64,000 nucleotides of DNA. Source: Microbacterium timonense. GTDB lineage: Bacteria > Actinomycetota > Actinomycetes > Actinomycetales > Microbacteriaceae. The DNA lies in the NCBI RefSeq assembly GCF_900292075.1, contig NZ_OLMV01000002.1:1-64000 (forward strand). The letters run 5' to 3'. Positions 60,202 through 64,000 of the stretch are shown here, one piece after another. The translations under genes and the position numbers were made by a program. The notes below the pieces were generated by a model. That model ran no database searches. It saw only the letters and a program-made list of their open reading frames with translations, and had not been told where the DNA came from. Position 1 is the stretch's first letter, and each line of letters starts with the position of its first letter.

Positions 60202-62661
60202 TCACCCCGCGCGCCGCTCGAGGCGCACCACGACGGACTTCGAGGTGGGCGTTCCCGAGACGTCGGCGACCGAGTCCAGCGGCACGAGCACGTTCGTCTC
60301 GGGGTAGTACGCCGCGGCGTTGCCGCGCGGCGTGCGATACGCAACGATCCGGAACTCCTCCGCGCGGCGCTCCTCCCGCGTGCCGTCCGGTCTCGTCCAC
60401 TCCGACACCAGGTCGACGATGTCGTCTGCCGCGAAGCCGAGCGCGACGATGTCCTTCTCGTTGACGAGCACGACCCGCCGGCCGCCGTGGATGCCGCGGT
60501 ACCGGTCGTCCTTGCCGTAGATGGTGGTGTTGTACTGATCGTGAGAGCGGATCGTCTGGAGGAGGAGGCGGCCCCGAGGGATGCGCGGGTACTCGAGCGG
60601 GTTCACCGTGAACCGCGCTCTTCCGTCGGGCGTGGCGAAGCGGCGGGCGTCACGCGGCCCGTTCGGCAGGTGCAGCGTGCGGCCCTTGTCGATGCGCTCC
60701 TCGTAGTCGTCGAAGCCCGGCACCACGCGCTGGATGTGCCCGCGGATGAGCGCGTAGTCGGCTTCCAGCGCCGCCCAGTCCGCGTGGGGGACGTTGAGCG
60801 GATGCCGAACGCCGGTCGAGTCGGCGAGCGCGTCGGTCACCGCTTCCTCCTCCGGCGAACGCTCCGGGTAGCCCCGGTCGTGCCGGGCGGGATCCGCGGT
60901 GCCCGCGCCCGGGTGCGTCGCCGGCGCGGGTGAGGCGGCGATGCCGTCGGCACCGAAGACCCGTGCGCACAGGCGCGCCACGATCGCGACCTCGCTGAGA
61001 AGTTCGTCCGACGGCGGTGCCAGCCGCCCGCGCGAGGCGTGAACAGCCCCCATCGAGTCCTCGACGGTCACCCGCTGCTCCCGGCCGCCGCGGCGGTCGC
61101 GGTCGGTGCGGCCGAGTGTCGGAAGGATGAGCGCCCGGCGTCCGGTCACGACGTGGGAGCGGTTGAGCTTCGTCGAGACCTGCACCGTGAGCCCCACCCG
61201 GCCCATGGCCGCTTCGACGACGGCGGTGTCGGGGGTCGCGGAGACGAAATTGCCCCCCATCCCCATGAAGAACCGCACGCGGCCGTCACGCATCGCGCGG
61301 ATGGCGCCGACGGTGTCGAAGCCGTGCTCCCGTGGTGCGGTGAAACCGAACTCCGCGTCCAGGGCGTCCAGGAATGCGGTCGACGGCTTCTCGTAGATGC
61401 CGACCGTGCGATCGCCCTGGACGTTCGAGTGCCCGCGGACGGGGCACACCCCGGCACCAGGGCGGCCGATGTTGCCCTGCAGCAGCAGCACGTTCACGAC
61501 CTCGCGGAGGGTCGGGACCGAGTGCTTGTGCTGAGTGAGGCCCATCGCCCAGCAGACGATGGTTGCCTTCGAGGTCCGGACGGCCTCCCCCACCCGTCGC
61601 AGCGCCTTCTCGGGGACGCCGGTGGCTGCCACCAGCTCACGCCACGAGGCATCCGCCATCGCCTGCCGATAGGCCTCGAAGCCGCTGGTGTGCGTCGCGA
61701 TGAACTCGCGGTCGAGCACGCCGCCCTCGGTCTCCTCGGCCTCGAGCAGGTGCTTGCCGATCGCCTGGAACAGCGCCTGATCCCCGCCGAGCCGGATCTG
61801 CACGAACCCGTCTGCGAGCTTCGTGCCGCCGAAGGCCACCCCGCGCACGGTCTGCGGGTTCTCGAACCGCAGCAGCCCCGCCTCCGGCAGCGGGTTCACG
61901 GCGATGATCGTCGCGCCGTTGCGCTTGGCCTTCTCGAGGGCAGACAGCATGCGGGGGTGGTTGGTCCCGGGGTTCTGACCGGCCACGATCAGGAGGTCGG
62001 CCTCGTGGATGTCCTCGATCGAGACGGTGCCCTTGCCGATGCCGATCGTCTCGGTCAGAGCCGAGCCGCTGGACTCGTGGCACATGTTCGAGCAGTCGGG
62101 CAGATTGTTCGTGCCGAGGCCGCGCACGAGCAGCTGGTATAGGAACGCCGCCTCGTTCGAGGTGCGACCCGACGTGTAGAAGACCGCCTCGTCGGGGTCG
62201 TCCAGCGCACGCAGCTCATCGGCGACCAGCGCGAGGGCGTCGTCCCAGGAGATCGGGCGGTAATGCGTCGCACCCTCGTCGAGCACCATGGGGTGGGTCA
62301 GCCGGCCCTGCTGGCCGAGCCACCAGTCGTCATGGGCGCGCAGCTCGTCCACGGAGTGGGCGGCGAAGAACTCAGGGCCGATCCGCCGGAGCGTCGCCTC
62401 CTCGGCGACCGCCTTCGCGCCGTTCTCGCAGAACTCCGCGATGTGCCGCTTGTCCTCTTCGGGCCACGCGCACCCCGGGCAGTCGAAGCCGTCCTTCTGA
62501 TTCACGCGCAGCAGCGTCTGCACCGATCGCGTCACACCCATCTGCTCGTTCGCCATCTCGAGCGCATGCAGCACCGCAGGCACACCGACCGCGACCTTCT
62601 TCGGCCGCGTCACGTGCACGCGCGTCTCGTCGATATCGACTTTCGGGGGCTTCGTCGCCAT
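60202..62661 (-). CDS. Molybdopterin oxidoreductase, FdhF/YdeP family
   Basis: The 819-aa protein has the YdeP-type N-terminus with DCPGCAWPEE (Fe-S cysteines), RLTHPMVLDEGATHYRPISWDDAL, FYTSGRTSNEAAFLYQLLVRG, DCSNMCHESSGSALTETIG, LLIVAGQNPGTNHPRML, CPVRGHSNVQGDRTVGI and a C-terminal MGD-binding beta-barrel (RGRLLLQTIRSHDQYNTTIYG). It is predicted to bind bis-MGD and perhaps one Fe-S cluster. YdeP-type proteins resemble formate dehydrogenase, but the substrate is uncertain. No electron-transfer subunit is encoded next to it. Cofactor genes mog-moaE follow directly. Confidence 0.9.
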   Translation of the reverse strand: MATKPPKVDIDETRVHVTRPKKVAVGVPAVLHALEMANEQMGVTRSVQTLLRVNQKDGFDCPGCAWPEEDKRHIAEFCENGAKAVAEEATLRRIGPEFFAAHSVDELRAHDDWWLGQQGRLTHPMVLDEGATHYRPISWDDALALVADELRALDDPDEAVFYTSGRTSNEAAFLYQLLVRGLGTNNLPDCSNMCHESSGSALTETIGIGKGTVSIEDIHEADLLIVAGQNPGTNHPRMLSALEKAKRNGATIIAVNPLPEAGLLRFENPQTVRGVAFGGTKLADGFVQIRLGGDQALFQAIGKHLLEAEETEGGVLDREFIATHTSGFEAYRQAMADASWRELVAATGVPEKALRRVGEAVRTSKATIVCWAMGLTQHKHSVPTLREVVNVLLLQGNIGRPGAGVCPVRGHSNVQGDRTVGIYEKPSTAFLDALDAEFGFTAPREHGFDTVGAIRAMRDGRVRFFMGMGGNFVSATPDTAVVEAAMGRVGLTVQVSTKLNRSHVVTGRRALILPTLGRTDRDRRGGREQRVTVEDSMGAVHASRGRLAPPSDELLSEVAIVARLCARVFGADGIAASPAPATHPGAGTADPARHDRGYPERSPEEEAVTDALADSTGVRHPLNVPHADWAALEADYALIRGHIQRVVPGFDDYEERIDKGRTLHLPNGPRDARRFATPDGRARFTVNPLEYPRIPRGRLLLQTIRSHDQYNTTIYGKDDRYRGIHGGRRVVLVNEKDIVALGFAADDIVDLVSEWTRPDGTREERRAEEFRIVAYRTPRGNAAAYYPETNVLVPLDSVADVSGTPTSKSVVVRLERRAG

Positions 62662-62765
62662 GGTCCCAGGCTATTCCCGCGGCCGGTCACCGGCGCCGTC
62701 TGTCCCGCTGTCCGGGAGTCGGTCCCCGTCCGACGAGCCGACGGGCCCCGCCCGCGGCCGGACCG

Positions 62766-64000
62766 TCAGCGACGGCCGGTGCCGAAGATCCCGCGGATGA
62801 CGCCGCCGAGGATCGTCTGGGTGGACTTGGAGTCGAGGATCTGCTCGATCGGCGACTTCTGGGACGAGCGTGACGTGCGGGTGCTGCCGGCCGTCTTCTT
62901 GAGCAGCCGCTCGTACTCCTGCTGCGCCTTCTTCTCCACCGCGGCGGCGGCCTTGTCGGCCGCGGCCTGCTGCTTCTGGATGGCGGCTCTCTGCCTGGCG
63001 TACTCGGCATCGGCCTTCGCCTGCGCGAGCGCGGCTTCTTCGGCGGCCGCCGCGTCATCGGCCGCTTTCATCTTGGCCGCGAGGATCTCGCGCGCCGATT
63101 CCCGATCGATCGGCGTGCCGTACTTGGCCAGCAGCGGGGATGCCTTCACCGCTGCTTCGATCGCCGGGTCCGGTGTGGGCGACATGAGACCCTGCGGCGC
63201 ACGCAGGCGGGTCCAGGCGACAGGGGTGGGCGCGCCCTTCTCGCTCATGACCGTGACGATCGCCTCACCGGTACCGAGCTCCTGCAGCACCCGCTCCAGG
63301 TCGTATCCCGATGTGGGATAGGTGCCCACCGTCGCGCGCAGCGCCTTGGCATCGTCAGGAGTGAAGGCGCGCAGCGCGTGCTGCACACGTGAACCGAGCT
63401 GCGCGAGCACGTCGGCGGGCACGTCCTTCGGAGTCTGCGTCACGAAGAAGACGCCCACGCCCTTCGAACGGATCAGCCGCACGGTCTGCACGATCGCCGA
63501 CAGGAAGTCCTTGGAGGCATCCTTGAACAGCAGGTGCGCCTCGTCGAAGAAGAAGACGAGCTTCGGCTTGTCGGCATCCCCCACCTCGGGGAGGATCTCG
63601 AACAGCTCGGCGAGCAGATACATCAGAAACGTCGAGAACAGCTCCGGCTTGTCGATCACTCCGGGCACCTCGAGCAGACTGATCACGCCGCGACCGTCGG
63701 GGGTCGTGCGGATGAAGTCGGCGACATCGAACTCGGGCTCGCCGAAGAACACGTCCGCTCCGGCATCCGCGAACGTGATCAGCTCGCGCAGGATGACGCC
63801 CGCCGTCGCGGCCGACAGCCCGCCGAGCTCCTTCAACTCGGCCTTGCCCTCGTCGCTCGTGAGGTGGGTGAGCACGGCGCGAAGATCCGACAGGTCCACC
63901 AGCGCAAGGCCCTGCCGGTCGGCGTAGTGGAACACGAGGCCGAGACTGGACTCCTGGGTGGGGTTCAGCCCCAGCACCTTCGACAGCAGCAGCGGGCCGA
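62766..64000 (-). CDS. DUF853/HerA-like ATPase, C-terminal part
   Basis: The frame is open to the right window edge, so the N-terminus with Walker A is missing. The visible part has LVFFFDEAHLLFKDASKDFL (Walker B DEAH), VRLIRSKGVGVFFVTQTPKDVPADVLAQLGSRVQHALRAF-type sensor region (residues with FVTQTP and LGSRVQHA), FDVADFIRTT, and an Ala/Lys-rich coiled segment (about 90 residues, AEEAALAQAKADAEYARQR). It ends SPIEQILDSKSTQTILGGVIRGIFGTGRR-like, with a final IFGTGRR. The family is related to HerA/FtsK helicases acting on DNA; its cellular role is not established. Confidence 0.88.
   Translation of the reverse strand, partial: GPLLLSKVLGLNPTQESSLGLVFHYADRQGLALVDLSDLRAVLTHLTSDEGKAELKELGGLSAATAGVILRELITFADAGADVFFGEPEFDVADFIRTTPDGRGVISLLEVPGVIDKPELFSTFLMYLLAELFEILPEVGDADKPKLVFFFDEAHLLFKDASKDFLSAIVQTVRLIRSKGVGVFFVTQTPKDVPADVLAQLGSRVQHALRAFTPDDAKALRATVGTYPTSGYDLERVLQELGTGEAIVTVMSEKGAPTPVAWTRLRAPQGLMSPTPDPAIEAAVKASPLLAKYGTPIDRESAREILAAKMKAADDAAAAEEAALAQAKADAEYARQRAAIQKQQAAADKAAAAVEKKAQQEYERLLKKTAGSTRTSRSSQKSPIEQILDSKSTQTILGGVIRGIFGTGRR

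Overview
The window is 64 kb of very GC-rich DNA that is almost fully coding. Short intergenic gaps, frequent ATGA/GTGA start-stop overlaps, many GTG starts and strong C/G third-position bias point to a high-GC Gram-positive. Gene content (13E12/DUF222 protein, CydABDC with the exporter genes in the same operon, MoeB-rhodanese fusion, paired Lrp-domain regulator) fits Actinobacteria, most likely Microbacteriaceae and probably Microbacterium. That assignment is inference; no rRNA or tRNA gene was found in the window.

Layout. 1-7.2 kb: a broken DUF222/HNH-type gene, small hypothetical genes, a DUF1697 protein, a free-standing PUA/EVE-like domain protein, a proline-rich membrane protein, a quinone-oxidoreductase-like MDR enzyme, and a short-form RecQ helicase coupled to a tiny acidic protein. 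7.3-23 kb: housekeeping and stress functions (OatA-like acyltransferase, MFS exporter, GH13 amylase/trehalose-synthase-like enzyme, SulP transporter, YfcE-type phosphoesterase, VanZ-like protein, MsrB-MsrA, 6-phosphogluconate dehydrogenase, SDR, GT2, AarF kinase, PadR regulator with a divergent flavin reductase). 23-32.7 kb: a peptide-uptake and peptidase cluster. Seven minus-strand genes (M19 dipeptidase, binding lipoprotein, two permeases, M24 peptidase-like protein, alpha/beta hydrolase, double Lrp regulator) are read divergently from a fused double ATPase. 34.2-37.4 kb: a complete osmoprotectant (OpuC/ProU-type) ABC transporter. 37.5-42.6 kb: small membrane proteins, TrhO, an amidase and Dps.

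42.6-62.7 kb is a respiration and molybdenum-cofactor region. It contains fdhD-moaA, the cytochrome bd operon cydA-cydB-cydD-cydC, modABC with an HTH-TOBE regulator, a translationally coupled run moeZ-moeA-moaC-mobA-DUF6457-moaD, then mog-moaE and a YdeP/FdhF-type molybdopterin oxidoreductase. Together these genes can import molybdate, build the pterin cofactor, sulfurate it (FdhD) and insert it into the one visible client enzyme. The window ends inside a DUF853/HerA-like ATPase gene.

The features I consider most worth a second look are regulatory or repetitive: two GntR/FadR-type palindromes ahead of cydA; a 71-bp hairpin element lying in frame at the 5' end of cydC; an array of 59-bp repeats just after cydC; paired CCGCA-N2-TGCGG palindromes between the HTH-TOBE gene and moeZ; and peptidase-cluster enzymes whose metal ligands are substituted. 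I found no CRISPR array, prophage, insertion sequence or recognisable defence island.
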